Source: Cryptosporangium minutisporangium (lineage in GTDB: Bacteria > Actinomycetota > Actinomycetes > Mycobacteriales > Cryptosporangiaceae). Taken from it: a stretch of 64,000 nucleotides of DNA. Positions 41,016-50,838 of this stretch are shown here, piece after piece. The translations under genes and the position numbers were made by a program. Each line of letters begins with the position of its first letter. Positions within the stretch are counted from its first letter, which is position 1. The notes below the pieces were generated by a model that was given only the letters and a program-made list of their open reading frames with translations, did not search any database and had not been told where the DNA came from. Where the stretch lies: the NCBI RefSeq assembly GCF_039536245.1, contig NZ_BAAAYN010000023.1, positions 68,875 to 132,874 of the forward strand, written 5' to 3'.

Positions 41016-41102
41016 GAGAAGTCTCCGTCCCCCTGGTCTCCTGACGAGGCTATCTCATGAGCGTGACGACCGTAAGGACTGTGAGAGGTCGCCGATTCGT
41101 AG

Positions 41103-42638
41103 TCAGCCCCCCGGCTCCAGGGGCGCGCCGAACCAGTGGGTGAGCGCTTCGCGGAGCGCGGGCGCCGCGGTGTCCGCCGGTTCGCTGACCGCCGCCACCC
41201 AGGCGACGTGGGCGTCCGGGCGGATCAGCAGGGCGTCGGCCGGTCGATCGTCGGTCTTGGCGGTACGGATCTCGACGCGGTCCGCCCAGTCCCCCGCGAT
41301 GTCCCGGAGATCGGTGCGACCGGCCAGGTCGAGGAAGACCGGCCGGGCGCGGTCCAGCAGCCCGGCGACGCTGGTCTCGCCCCGGTCGGTCTGCAGCGTG
41401 AGATCGGGTGCGAACGTGCCGATCAGCGGATGCGAGTTCCCGCCGGGGTAGCGGAGGTCGGCGCCGGCGATGAGGGCTCCGATCCGGCGCCGCGCCGGCT
41501 CGTCGACGAGCAGTTCCTGGAAGACCTGACGGAGCGCGTCGGCAGCGGGGTCGTGTCCGCGCCGCAGGGCGACCTGAGCACGGGTCTGGAGCAGCGCACG
41601 GGCACCGGCGTACTGCCGCTCGTCGTGGTAGGTCCCGAGCAGGCCGGGCGGTGCCCAGCTCTGGATCTCCGCGGCCAGCTTCCAGGCGAGGTTCACCGCG
41701 TCGAGCATGCCGAGGTTGAGCGCCGCGCCGGTGGCGGGAAGCAGGTGGGCGGCGTCGCCGGCCAGCAGGACCCGCCCGTCCCGGTACCGCTCGGCCTGCC
41801 GGTCCTGGAACTGCCAGCGCGACAGCCGCCGCGCCTCGCCGAGCGGCAGATCCCCGCCGAGCACCCGCCGGACGCTGGCCCGGAACTCGGGAAGCGTCAT
41901 CGGTTCGTCGTCGTCGTACTCGACGGGCTCGTCCTCGATGGTGAAGACCGACATCGTGCCGCCGTTCGCTCCGCCGAACCCGAACAGACCGCGCTCGGTC
42001 CGGGTGAAGCCGGTGCGGATCGTGCCCAGCCCGGGAACCTCGAGGTCGCCGTTGTCCAGCCGGGTCACCGAGTCGGGCACGGTGACCACACCCAGCCGGT
42101 TGACCTCGGGGTAGGTAGTACCCGGGAACGGAATGCCCGTCAGGTCACGGACGCGGCTGCGCGGACCGTCGCAGCCCACCAGGTAGCCGGTGGACACCTG
42201 GTACGGAACGGCCGGGCCACGCACGTCCACGGTCACCGTGGCGCCGTCCTGGCTCACCCCGGTCACCTCGTGTCCGCGGCGGATCTCGGCGCCGAGTTCG
42301 CAGGCGCGCTCGTCGAGCAAGCGCTCCAGTCGCGACTGCGGAATCGCCATCGCGTGCAGCGGGGACTCCACCAGTTCGGTGAGGTCGACGTGCACCCCAC
42401 CGAACGGGACTCGCAGAGGCGGGTGAGGATCGTCGCTGGCCGAGCTGAACCAGGCCAGCAGCCCGCGGTAGCGCAGGAGCTCCAGGATCTGACCGCCGAG
42501 CCCACTGGCTTTCGGGATGTCCCGGATCTGCGGATGCCGCTCCAGCACCAGCGGTCGCACGCCCGCCAAGCACAGCTCACCGGCGAGCATCAGGCCCGTC
42601 GGGCCGGCGCCCACGATGATCACGTCGGCATCGCTCAC
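41103..42638 (-). CDS. FAD-dependent aromatic monooxygenase
   Basis: 511 residues, class A flavoprotein monooxygenase. The GxGxxG dinucleotide fold is VGAGPTGLMLAGEL (about 9-22), the DG motif GCDGPRSR (about 152-159), and the GD motif LAGDAAHLLPATGAALNLG (about 287-305). A C-terminal thioredoxin-like domain is present (about 385-511), as in phenol and polyketide hydroxylases. The substrate is unknown; placement beside the kynurenine genes could suggest an anthranilate-like compound, but polyketide-type hydroxylases look closest. The start is GTG 42638 behind AGGAGAG. Confidence 0.85.
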   Translation of the reverse strand: MSDADVIIVGAGPTGLMLAGELCLAGVRPLVLERHPQIRDIPKASGLGGQILELLRYRGLLAWFSSASDDPHPPLRVPFGGVHVDLTELVESPLHAMAIPQSRLERLLDERACELGAEIRRGHEVTGVSQDGATVTVDVRGPAVPYQVSTGYLVGCDGPRSRVRDLTGIPFPGTTYPEVNRLGVVTVPDSVTRLDNGDLEVPGLGTIRTGFTRTERGLFGFGGANGGTMSVFTIEDEPVEYDDDEPMTLPEFRASVRRVLGGDLPLGEARRLSRWQFQDRQAERYRDGRVLLAGDAAHLLPATGAALNLGMLDAVNLAWKLAAEIQSWAPPGLLGTYHDERQYAGARALLQTRAQVALRRGHDPAADALRQVFQELLVDEPARRRIGALIAGADLRYPGGNSHPLIGTFAPDLTLQTDRGETSVAGLLDRARPVFLDLAGRTDLRDIAGDWADRVEIRTAKTDDRPADALLIRPDAHVAWVAAVSEPADTAAPALREALTHWFGAPLEPGG

Positions 42639-42779
42639 GTATCCACTCTCCTGTTTCCGCTGGTGAACCCCGTCGGCGGAGGATTCTGCGGCACCAGGTG
42701 GGTCTTGCCGCAAGCCCTGGGGTGCGCTATAGCTTGAAGCTGGCGGAGAGTTCCGGCTCGGTCGGAGCACCTCCCCCGG

Positions 42780-43532
42780 TCAGCGACCGGGGTCGAGCGC
42801 CGGACCGACCATCGAGCCGGCGGATCCCTCCGCCAGCGCGTGCCGCAGCCACCGCGCGGAGGAGCTGACGTGCAGCAGCGCTGCCGCGCGGGCCAGTTCG
42901 GGGTCGCCGGCGGCGAGCGCGTCGTAGATCGCCTGATGCTCGGCGAGCGTCTGCGCCGCCGCATCGGCGTTGAGCAGTCCACGCCACACCCGGGCCCGCG
43001 CGGTTCGCCCGGAGAGCCCGTCCAGAACCGACGTGAGGGACTGGTTGCCGGTCGCGGCCACCACGGTGCGGTGGAAGTCCATGTCGTAGCGGACCAACTC
43101 CTCGGCGTCGGCGGCCGAGGCGCGCATCCGTCCGAGTAGGAACTCCAGTTCGGCGAGGTCGTCGGCGGTGATTCGGAGAGCCGCGGCGGAGGTGGCGGCC
43201 GGCTCGAGCATCGAGCGGATCTCCATCACCTCGAGCAGCGTGTCGTCACGCAACAGCTCGACCGCCGAGCCGAGCCCGCCCAGCAGGAGATCGGGAGCGA
43301 GGCTCGTGACGTAGGTGCCGTCGCCCGGCCGGGCGTCGAGCACGCGGGCGAACTGCAGCGCCTTGACCGCCTCCCGCATCGAGTTGCGGGAGATGCCGAG
43401 CTGCGCGGCCAGCTGGTTCTCCGGGGGCAGCCGACTACCGGGCGCGAGGTCGCCGGCCTGGATGAGACCGCGGATGCGGGCGATCGCCTCGTCGGTCAGC
43501 GACAGCGGTACCACCTCTTCGGTTGCAAACAT
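42780..43532 (-). CDS. GntR/FadR family transcriptional regulator (probable L-fucose operon regulator)
   Basis: 250 residues: an N-terminal winged helix (about 15-78, with LPPENQLAAQLGISRNSMRE) and an FCD ligand domain (about 95-225), whose metal-binding residues include the Asp in YDMDFHRTVV and His in EHQAIYDAL. FCD regulators sense organic and sugar acids. It is divergent from the fuconate dehydratase gene across 242 bp, the usual place for a pathway-specific repressor. A dyad AGGT-gtaa-ACCT lies between them. Confidence 0.86.
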   Translation of the reverse strand: MFATEEVVPLSLTDEAIARIRGLIQAGDLAPGSRLPPENQLAAQLGISRNSMREAVKALQFARVLDARPGDGTYVTSLAPDLLLGGLGSAVELLRDDTLLEVMEIRSMLEPAATSAAALRITADDLAELEFLLGRMRASAADAEELVRYDMDFHRTVVAATGNQSLTSVLDGLSGRTARARVWRGLLNADAAAQTLAEHQAIYDALAAGDPELARAAALLHVSSSARWLRHALAEGSAGSMVGPALDPGR

Positions 43533-43651
43533 CCCAGGGATCTACGGCGAACCCACGCTAGACGGGCTCTCCTCGCCCGGCAAGAGCGGCAGACCTCCGA
43601 GGGTTGTTACCGGTTCGTTACCAACGGACCCCTCGCCATCGCGAGGAGATC

Positions 43652-43663
43652 AGGTGTAAACCT
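43652..43663. promoter_or_regulatory. Candidate GntR operator
   Basis: AGGT-gtaa-ACCT, an inverted repeat resembling GntR/FadR half-site geometry, 112 bp upstream of the fuconate dehydratase start. Direct repeats GTTACC-ggttc-GTTACC lie about 35-50 bp further upstream. The role is inferred. Confidence 0.35.
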
Positions 43664-43774
43664 CCTATGTCTCGGCCACCAATGAGACCTGCGCCTCACT
43701 CATGACCCGCTGTTCAGTGAAATCGCTCGGAGGACTGGGTCTGCCCGCCGAGCTGCCGGAAGGTGGATGCCTCA

Positions 43775-45076
43775 GTGACGACCTCGATCGTCGAGTTGGA
43801 GACGCGGGACGTGCGGTTCCCCACCTCACGTTTCCTCGACGGCTCGGACGCGATGAACCCGTTCCCCGACTACTCGGCGGCCTATCTGGTGTTGCGCACC
43901 AGCGACGGCGCCGAAGGCCACTCGCTCGTCTTCACGGTGGGCCGGGGCAACGACGTGCAGGTCGCCGCCATCCAGGCGTTGTCGTCCCTGGTGGTCGGGT
44001 TGCCGGTGGACGAGGTCCTCGGTGACCTCGGCGCGTTCGGACGGCGGCTGGCCGGCGACAGCCAGTTCCGCTGGCTCGGCCCGGACAAGGGCGTCATCGC
44101 CATGGCCACCGGTGCGATCGTCAACGCCGCCTGGGACCTGCGGGCCCGCCGGGAAGGGCTCCCGCTCTGGCAGTTGCTCGCCGGGCTCTCCCCCGAGGAG
44201 ATCGTCGGCCTGGTCGACTTCCGCTACCTGCGCGACGCCCTCACGCCGGCCGAGGCCCTGGACCTGCTGCGAGCCGCATCCGACGGCCGCGCCGCACGGG
44301 AACGCCGGTTGCTGGCCGACGGCTACCCCGCCTACACGACCACCCCCGGCTGGCTCGGCTACGACGACGAGAAGCTGGCCCGACTGTCGAAGGAAGCCGT
44401 GGCCGACGGCTTCCGGATGATCAAACTCAAGGTCGGCAGCGACCTCTCGGACGATCTGCGCCGGCTGCGGATCGCCCGCGACGCGGTGGGCTCCGACGTT
44501 CCGATCGCGGTCGACGCCAACCAGATCTGGGGAGTCGACGAGGCGATCGAGTGGATGGCCGCGCTCGCGCCGTACCGTCCCTACTGGATCGAAGAACCCA
44601 CCTCACCGGACGACATCCTCGGGCACGCGCGGATCCGGCAGGCGGTCGGCCCGATCCGGGTCGCCACCGGTGAGCACGGCGCCAATCCGGTGCTGTTCAA
44701 ACAACTGCTCCAAGCACACGCGATCGACGTCGTCCAGATCGACGCCACCCGGGTCGGCGGCATCAACGACAACGTCGCGATCCTGCTGTTGGCCGCGAAG
44801 TTCGGCGTGCCGGTCTGTCCGCACGCCGGCGGGGTCGGCCTCTGCGAGATGGTGCAGCACCTGGCGATGTTCGACTACATGGCGGTCAGCGCCACCCAGG
44901 ACGGCCGGATGATCGAGTACGTCGACCATCTGCACCAGCATTTTGTCGACCCCGTCGAGCTGCGCGGCGGCCGGTACCGCGCCCCGACGACGCCCGGCAT
45001 CGGCGCCCGCATGCACGCCGCGTCGCTGGCCGAGTTCACGTATCCCGACGGCCCCGCGTGGGCCTCGTCGACCTGA
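43775..45076 (+). CDS. L-fuconate dehydratase (enolase superfamily)
   Basis: 433 residues. It removes water from L-fuconate to give 2-keto-3-deoxy-L-fuconate. Residues of the mandelate racemase subgroup are present: KLK (about 217), the metal ligands Asp in VDANQ (about 246), Glu in EEPTSP (about 272) and Glu in GEHG (about 299), and His in CPHAGGVGL (about 349). The long capping domain with [10 protein letters not shown] is characteristic of fuconate dehydratases. I prefer GTG 43775; GTG 43763 lies within the ribosome binding site AGGTGG region. It is first gene of the operon. Confidence 0.9.
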   Translation: MTTSIVELETRDVRFPTSRFLDGSDAMNPFPDYSAAYLVLRTSDGAEGHSLVFTVGRGNDVQVAAIQALSSLVVGLPVDEVLGDLGAFGRRLAGDSQFRWLGPDKGVIAMATGAIVNAAWDLRARREGLPLWQLLAGLSPEEIVGLVDFRYLRDALTPAEALDLLRAASDGRAARERRLLADGYPAYTTTPGWLGYDDEKLARLSKEAVADGFRMIKLKVGSDLSDDLRRLRIARDAVGSDVPIAVDANQIWGVDEAIEWMAALAPYRPYWIEEPTSPDDILGHARIRQAVGPIRVATGEHGANPVLFKQLLQAHAIDVVQIDATRVGGINDNVAILLLAAKFGVPVCPHAGGVGLCEMVQHLAMFDYMAVSATQDGRMIEYVDHLHQHFVDPVELRGGRYRAPTTPGIGARMHAASLAEFTYPDGPAWASST

Positions 45077-45128
45077 TCGCACTCCGCCGACCGCATCACG
45101 GCCCATCCGCACCGACGAAGGAGTCCCC

Positions 45129-46193
45129 GTGCGTCCGAGAATGCTTCGTCTCTTAGCAGTCGCCACCGCTATCCCGCTGGCGGCTGTGCTCGCCGCGTGC
45201 AATTCCGAAGGCGGAGGTTCCTCCGGCTCCGACCCGGTGATCGGGTCGGACTATCCGCGGTCGGACACCGACTTCTGGAACGCCTACGTCCGCTACACGC
45301 CGGACGAGGCCGAGAAGCTCGGCATCACGAATCTGAAGACCACCAACTCCGAGAACGACATCGCCAAGCTCACCGCGAACGTGCAGACGCTGCTCAGCCA
45401 GGGTTCCAAGGGCATCGTCATGGCCCCGCAGGACACCGCAGCCGTCGCCCCGACGCTCGCGCAGCTGGAGAGCAAGAAGATCCCGGTCGTCACGATCGAC
45501 ACCCGCCCGGACACCGGCAAGGTGTTCATGGTCGTGCGCGCCGACAACCGCGCCTACGGCGAGAAGTCCTGCCACTTCCTCGGCACGAAACTGCAGGGTA
45601 AGGGCAAGGTCGTGATGCTGATGGGCGACGTCGCCTCGATCAACGGCCGCGACCGCACCGAGGCGTTCAACGACTGCATGAAGAAGAACTACCCCGGCAT
45701 CACGGTGTTCGCCGAGCCGTCGAAGTGGGACGGGGCGACGGCCGCCAACCAGCTGCAGACCCGGCTCGCGGCCCACCCGGACATCAAGGGCATCTACATG
45801 CAGGCCAGCTTCGCGCTCTCCGGCACGCTGCAGGTTCTCAAGCAGCGCGGCCTGCTGGTGCCGCCGACCGACCCGAAGCACGTCTTCATCGTCTCCAACG
45901 ACGGCATCCCGGAGGAGCTCAAGAACATCGGGTCCGGTCAGATCGACGCCACGGTCTCGCAGCCGGCCGACCTGTACGCCAAGTACGGCCTCTTCTACGT
46001 CCAGCAGGCCCTCGCCGGCAAGACGTTCAAGCCCGGCCCCACCGACCACGACAGCACGATCATCCAGGTGCGCGACGGTGTCCTCGAAGACCAGCTCGCC
46101 GCCCCGCTGGTCACCCGGGACGGGGCCACGATCGACGGCGAGAAGACGCTCCGCTTCGACGACAAGAGCCTCTGGGGCAACAATGTCAGCTGA
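45129..46193 (+). CDS. Sugar ABC transporter substrate-binding lipoprotein
   Basis: 354 residues with a lipobox LAAC at about residues 19-22, then a periplasmic-binding-protein type 4 (ribose/xylose-like) fold with FMVVRADNRAYGEKSC and HVFIVSNDGIPEELKNIGSG. It delivers the sugar to the RbsA/RbsC-like importer downstream; L-fucose is inferred from the operon. The start is GTG 45129 with GAAGGAG 5 bases upstream. Its last 11 bases overlap the ATPase gene. Confidence 0.9.
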   Translation: MRPRMLRLLAVATAIPLAAVLAACNSEGGGSSGSDPVIGSDYPRSDTDFWNAYVRYTPDEAEKLGITNLKTTNSENDIAKLTANVQTLLSQGSKGIVMAPQDTAAVAPTLAQLESKKIPVVTIDTRPDTGKVFMVVRADNRAYGEKSCHFLGTKLQGKGKVVMLMGDVASINGRDRTEAFNDCMKKNYPGITVFAEPSKWDGATAANQLQTRLAAHPDIKGIYMQASFALSGTLQVLKQRGLLVPPTDPKHVFIVSNDGIPEELKNIGSGQIDATVSQPADLYAKYGLFYVQQALAGKTFKPGPTDHDSTIIQVRDGVLEDQLAAPLVTRDGATIDGEKTLRFDDKSLWGNNVS

Positions 46194-47691
46194 GCACCTC
46201 GTCGAGGCAGCTCACGTCACCAAGCGTTACGGCACCACGCTGGCGCTGCGCGACGCCGGGCTCGTGGTCCGCGCCGGCGCCACCCACGCCCTCGTCGGAC
46301 GGAACGGCGCAGGCAAGTCCACCCTGGTCAGCATCCTCACCGGACTCCAGGCACCGGACGAGGGAACGGTGACGTTCGGCGGCGAACCGGCGCCGCCGCT
46401 CCCCGATCGCGACGCCTGGCGTCAGCGGGTGGCGTGCGTCTACCAGAAGTCGACGATCATCCCCGAGCTGACCGTCGCGGAGAACCTGTTCCTCAACCGG
46501 CATCCCGCCGGCCGGGGGGTGATCAACTGGTCGGCGCTCCGCCGCAAGGCCGGCGAGCTACTCGCCACCTGGGACGTGGCGGTCGACGTGACGCGGCCGG
46601 CTGGTGAGCTCACCGTCGAGCAGCGCCAGCTCGTGGAGATCGCCCGCGCGCTCTCCTACGACGCGCGGCTGATCATCCTCGACGAGCCCACGGCCCAGCT
46701 GGACGGCCCGGCGATCAACCGGCTGTTCGATCGCATGCGTGGTCTGCAGGACCGCGGGGTGACGTTCCTCTTCATCAGCCACCACCTGGAGGAGATCTAC
46801 CGGGTTTGTGACGAGGTGACGGTGTTCCGCGACGCGCAGCACATCGTCACCGGCCCGGTCTCCGAACTCCCACCGGCCGACCTCGTCGCCGCGATGACCG
46901 GGGAAGCGACCCGGCTGACCGAGCGCGCTTCCCGTCCGCCGCTGCCCGCCGAGACCCCGGCGGTCCTGGAGGTCCGGGATCTCGACGGTGTGTCGTTCAC
47001 GGTTCGGGCCGGCGAGGTGGTCGGGCTCGCCGGCAGCGGCGGCAGCGGCAAGAAGGAGATCGCCGAGGCCGTCGTGGGCCTGCGGCGGGCCCGGGCGGGC
47101 ACGGTCCGGGTCGGCGGCACGCCGCTCGCGCCGGGCAGCGTCCCGGCGTCGCTCGCCGCCGGCGTCGGGCTGGTGCCGCAGGACCGTCATCACGAGGGGT
47201 TCGTCCCGGACCTGTCGATCGCCGAGAACCTCACGATGACGGTTCCGCGGCGCCTCGGCCGGTTCGGCACGATCTCCCGCAAGCGGCGCGACACGATCGC
47301 CCACACGCTCATCGACGAGCTGGCGGTGAAGACGCCCGGCCCGGAGCTACCGGTCTCCGCCCTCTCCGGCGGCAACCAGCAGAAGGTCGTGATGGGCCGG
47401 GCGCTCGCCAACGACCCGAAGGTGCTGGTGCTCATCCAGCCGACCGCGGGAGTCGACGTCCGCTCGAAGGAGACGCTGCTCGGCGTCGTCGACCGCGTCC
47501 GGGAGGGCGGCACGGGCGTCCTCATCGCCTCCGACGAGCTCGACGATCTCCGCACGTGCGACCGGGTGCTCGTGCTGTTCCAAGGCCGCACGGTGGCCGA
47601 ATTCGGAAGCGACTGGAGCGATCACGACCTGGTCGCGGCGATGGAGGGCCTGGATGTTGACGACAAAGGACGGCGCATCGATGACCAGTGA
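46183..47691 (+). CDS. Sugar ABC transporter ATP-binding protein (two fused ATPase domains)
   Basis: 502 residues. Domain 1: Walker A GRNGAGKST (about 39-47), TVEQRQLVEIARAL and Walker B LIILDEPTAQ. Domain 2: a degenerate Walker A (GSGGSGKKE), an intact LSGGNQQKV signature and LIQPTAGVD. This is the RbsA/XylG pattern, where only the first site is fully catalytic. ATG 46183 overlaps the binding protein stop; the 3' end overlaps the permease start. Confidence 0.92.
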   Translation: MSAEHLVEAAHVTKRYGTTLALRDAGLVVRAGATHALVGRNGAGKSTLVSILTGLQAPDEGTVTFGGEPAPPLPDRDAWRQRVACVYQKSTIIPELTVAENLFLNRHPAGRGVINWSALRRKAGELLATWDVAVDVTRPAGELTVEQRQLVEIARALSYDARLIILDEPTAQLDGPAINRLFDRMRGLQDRGVTFLFISHHLEEIYRVCDEVTVFRDAQHIVTGPVSELPPADLVAAMTGEATRLTERASRPPLPAETPAVLEVRDLDGVSFTVRAGEVVGLAGSGGSGKKEIAEAVVGLRRARAGTVRVGGTPLAPGSVPASLAAGVGLVPQDRHHEGFVPDLSIAENLTMTVPRRLGRFGTISRKRRDTIAHTLIDELAVKTPGPELPVSALSGGNQQKVVMGRALANDPKVLVLIQPTAGVDVRSKETLLGVVDRVREGGTGVLIASDELDDLRTCDRVLVLFQGRTVAEFGSDWSDHDLVAAMEGLDVDDKGRRIDDQ

Positions 47692-48706
47692 AACCACCAC
47701 TGACCGTCTGGGCCCGCCGCCCGTGGCCGCTACTTCCCCGCGACGGCTCCAGCTGGCCCGCCTGCGGGACCTGGCTCTGGTGCCCGCGATCGCGGCGATC
47801 GCGGTCGTCGGCTACCTGGTCAACCCGGTCTTCCTCAGCTCGCAGAACCTGGTCAACATCCTGCAGACGATGGCCGAGATCGGCCTGCTGGTACTCGCCC
47901 AGACCCTGGTACTCGTCGCCGGCAAGATGGACCTCTCCCTCGAGTCGACGTTCGGCCTGGCTCCCGGCCTCGCCGCGTGGCTGATCGTCGAACCCGGCGT
48001 CACCCACGGGCTCGGTGCGGTGCCCGGCTGGGCGGGCGTTCCGATCACGCTCGCCGTCGGTGCGGTGATCGGGCTGATCAACGGGCTGCTGATCGTCCGG
48101 TTCCGGCTGCACGGCTTCGTCGTCACGCTGGGCATGCTCATCGTGCTCCGCGGGCTGCTCACCGGCATCTCCGGCGGCCAGACGTTCTTCGGGCTCCCGA
48201 CCTCGATGCTCTACCTGGGCAGCACCGTCTGGCTCGGGGTCCCGGTGAGCGTCTACGTCTGCTTCGCCCTCTTCGGGCTGGGGATCGTCGCCCTCGGCTA
48301 CACCCGGGTGGGCCGCTCGCTCTACGCGATCGGCGGCAACGTCGATGCCGCTCGCGCCGCCGGTATCCGCACCGACCGTGTGCTGTGGGCGGTTCTGGTG
48401 ATCGCGTCGATGCTCGCCGCGCTGGGCGGGTTGATGCTCTCCGGCCGGCTCGCGTCGGTCGCCGCCGCCCAGGGCAACGGCGCGATCTTCACGGTCTTCG
48501 CGGCGGCGGTGATCGGCGGGGTGAGCCTCAACGGCGGCAAGGGAACCGTCTTCGGCGCGTTCACCGGCATCCTGCTGCTCTACGTGATCCAGAACGTGCT
48601 GACGCTGGCCGGTGTGCCGGCCCAGTGGATCGCCGCGCTCAACGGCGCGATCATCCTCTGTGCGCTGATCATCTCGCGAATCACCAGCGGAAGGGCCCAG
48701 GAATGA
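47681..48706 (+). CDS. Sugar ABC transporter permease (RbsC-like)
   Basis: 341 residues, about 8-10 hydrophobic helices. The BPD_transp_2 signatures are VILRFRLHGFVVTLGM-like (here LIVRFRLHGFVVTLGML, about 131-147), NVDAARAAGIRTDRV and GGVSLNGGKGTVFGAF. It forms the membrane channel with the RbsA-like ATPase. The start overlaps the ATPase stop and the end overlaps the aldo/keto reductase start (ATGA). Confidence 0.92.
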   Translation: MTSETTTDRLGPPPVAATSPRRLQLARLRDLALVPAIAAIAVVGYLVNPVFLSSQNLVNILQTMAEIGLLVLAQTLVLVAGKMDLSLESTFGLAPGLAAWLIVEPGVTHGLGAVPGWAGVPITLAVGAVIGLINGLLIVRFRLHGFVVTLGMLIVLRGLLTGISGGQTFFGLPTSMLYLGSTVWLGVPVSVYVCFALFGLGIVALGYTRVGRSLYAIGGNVDAARAAGIRTDRVLWAVLVIASMLAALGGLMLSGRLASVAAAQGNGAIFTVFAAAVIGGVSLNGGKGTVFGAFTGILLLYVIQNVLTLAGVPAQWIAALNGAIILCALIISRITSGRAQE

Positions 48707-49635
48707 TCTATCGGCCACTGCCCGGCACGACGCTGACCGTGAGCTCGATCGGGCTGGGCGCGGCGCCGCTGGGCGGCGAGTACGGGACGATCGAACCTGC
48801 GACCGCGACCGCCACCGTCCGGACCGCTCTCGACGCCGGCGTCACGCTGATCGACGTCTCCCCGTACTACGGACGGACCGCGGCGGAGACGGTTCTCGGC
48901 GACGCCCTCCGCGGCGTCGACCGCGACTCCTACGTGCTCGCCACCAAGGTCGGTCGTTACGACGTCGCGGAGTTCGACTTCTCCGCCGACCGGGTCGTCC
49001 GCAGTGTCGAGGAGAGCCTGCGCCGGCTCGGCACCGACCACATCGACCTGATCCAGTGCCACGACATCGAGTTCGGCGACCTCGACCAGGTCGTCGACGA
49101 GACACTTCCCGCGCTGCGCGGACTGGAGGAAAAGGGCCTGGTGCGGGCGGTGGGCATCACCGGCTACCCACTGCCCGCGCTCGTCTCGGTGGCCGGCCGC
49201 GCCCCCGTCGACACGGTTCTCTCCTACTGCCACTACACCGTGCAGAATCGGACGCTCGCCCCGCAGCTACCGTTCTTCGCCGAGCGGGACATCGGCGTGC
49301 TGAACGCCTCGCCCCTCGGCATGGGCCTGCTCACCGACGCCGGCCCGCCGGACTGGCACCCGGCGTCGGCCGAGCTGCGGGCGGCGTGCGCCGAGGCCGC
49401 GGCGTTCTGCCGCCGCGAGGGTGCGGAACTGGCCCGGCTCGCGCTGCAGTTCGCGCTGGCGCTGCCCGGCGTCGCGTCCACAATCGTGGGGATGGCGGAT
49501 CCGGAGACCGTCGCGCGGAACCTGGCGTGGACCGCGGAGCCGCCCGACACCGAGCTGCTCGCCGCCGTCGAGGAGATCCTCGGCGACCAGCGGGACGCCG
49601 GCTGGCCGGTCGGCCGACCGGAGAACAGTCGATGA
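48703..49635 (+). CDS. Aldo/keto reductase, probable L-fucose dehydrogenase
   Basis: 310 residues. The AKR tetrad is visible: Asp in LIDVSPYYG (about 48-56) with Tyr, Lys in ATKVGRYDV, and His in LIQCHDIEF. SYCHYTVQNRTL and PLGMGLLTD match the L-galactose/L-fucose dehydrogenase group. It would oxidise L-fucose to L-fucono-1,5-lactone with NAD(P)+. It is coupled to the permease before and the mutarotase after by ATGA overlaps. Confidence 0.88.
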   Translation: MIYRPLPGTTLTVSSIGLGAAPLGGEYGTIEPATATATVRTALDAGVTLIDVSPYYGRTAAETVLGDALRGVDRDSYVLATKVGRYDVAEFDFSADRVVRSVEESLRRLGTDHIDLIQCHDIEFGDLDQVVDETLPALRGLEEKGLVRAVGITGYPLPALVSVAGRAPVDTVLSYCHYTVQNRTLAPQLPFFAERDIGVLNASPLGMGLLTDAGPPDWHPASAELRAACAEAAAFCRREGAELARLALQFALALPGVASTIVGMADPETVARNLAWTAEPPDTELLAAVEEILGDQRDAGWPVGRPENSR

Positions 49636-49991
49636 AGCGCTACGGCACCGTGATCCGGCTCCGTCCGGAGCGCCGGGAGGAGTACCTCGCGCTGCACGCC
49701 GCCGTCTGGCCGTCGGTGGAGGCGACGCTCCGGTCGACCGGGATCCGCAATTACACGATCTTCCTGCACGACGACCTGCTCTTCGGCTACTACGAGTACC
49801 ACGGGGACGATTTCGCGGCTGATCAAGCGCGGATCGCCGCCGACCCGGAGACTCGTCGGTGGTGGGCGCTGACCGACCCCTGCCAGGAGCGCCTACCGGA
49901 CGCTCCGCCCGGCGCGCAGTGGTCCCCGGCGACCGAGGTGTGGCACCTGCCCGACGAGCCGACGAGCGGACACCGTACGGAGGAGCCATGA
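49632..49991 (+). CDS. L-rhamnose/L-fucose mutarotase (RhaM-like)
   Basis: 119 residues, a dimeric alpha/beta-barrel protein. VIRLRPERREEYLALHAAVWP (about 7-27) with the active-site His, NYTIFLHDDLLFGYYEY and the W-W pair RWWALTDPCQ match the RhaM family. It interconverts sugar anomers, feeding the right form to the dehydrogenase. The start overlaps the upstream stop (ATGA). Confidence 0.88.
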   Translation: MKRYGTVIRLRPERREEYLALHAAVWPSVEATLRSTGIRNYTIFLHDDLLFGYYEYHGDDFAADQARIAADPETRRWWALTDPCQERLPDAPPGAQWSPATEVWHLPDEPTSGHRTEEP

Positions 49992-50836
49992 CCGTCGTCG
50001 ACGCGCACCAGCACCTCTGGAATCCGGCGACCGCGGACTACCCGTGGCTGACGCCCGACCTCGTGCCTCTCGACCGGGTCTTCACGCAGGCGGACGTCGC
50101 CGACCAACTGCGGGCCGCCGGAGTCGACCGGACCGTGCTGGTGCAGGCCGCCGACAACGTCGCCGACACCGAGAACATGCTGCGGGAAGCCGCGGCCGAC
50201 CCCACCATCGCCGGAGTGGTGGCCTGGATACCGCTGGCGCGCCCGGACGACGCCGCCGCCCTCCTCGACCGCTGGGCCGGTGGCCCGATCGTCGGGGTCC
50301 GGCACATGGTCCACCGCGATCCCGATCCGAAGTGGCTGCTGCGGGCCGACGTCGCGGACGGACTGGCGCTGCTCGCCGAACGCGGCCTGACCTTCGACGT
50401 CTGCGCGGAGACGCCGGAGCTGCTGGCGCAGGTGCCCGCGCTCGCCGCCGCCCACCCGACGTTGACGCTCGTCGTCGACCACCTCGGCAAGCCACCGATC
50501 CGCTCGCGCGGCTGGGAACCGTGGGCGGGTCTACTCCGGGACGCCGCCGCCGCGCCCACCGTGGTCGCCAAGCTCTCCGGACTGAACACCGCAGCCGAGG
50601 ACGGCTGGACCGCGGCGAGCTTCCAGCCCTACGTCGACCATGCCCTGGAGGTGTTCGGCCCGGCCCGGCTGATGTACGGCGGCGACTGGCCGTTCGCCCT
50701 GCTCGCCGCGGACTCCTACGCCCACGTGCACGCCGCGCTGCGCGGCACGGTCACCGCACTCGACCCGGACGCACGCGACGCCGTCCTCGGCGGCACCGCG
50801 GAACGGATCTACCGTCTCACCCCAGAAGGGCACTGA
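49988..50836 (+). CDS. Amidohydrolase family lactonase, probable L-fuconolactonase
   Basis: 282 residues, a TIM-barrel amidohydrolase 2. VDAHQHLWNP (about 4-13) gives the HxH motif; GVRHMVHRDPDPKWL, VVDHLGKPPI and MYGGDWPFA complete the site. It hydrolyses L-fucono-lactone to L-fuconate. The start overlaps the mutarotase stop (ATGA). No other lactonase is needed, so it closes the gap between the dehydrogenase and the dehydratase. Confidence 0.88.
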   Translation: MTVVDAHQHLWNPATADYPWLTPDLVPLDRVFTQADVADQLRAAGVDRTVLVQAADNVADTENMLREAAADPTIAGVVAWIPLARPDDAAALLDRWAGGPIVGVRHMVHRDPDPKWLLRADVADGLALLAERGLTFDVCAETPELLAQVPALAAAHPTLTLVVDHLGKPPIRSRGWEPWAGLLRDAAAAPTVVAKLSGLNTAAEDGWTAASFQPYVDHALEVFGPARLMYGGDWPFALLAADSYAHVHAALRGTVTALDPDARDAVLGGTAERIYRLTPEGH

Positions 50837-50838
50837 TC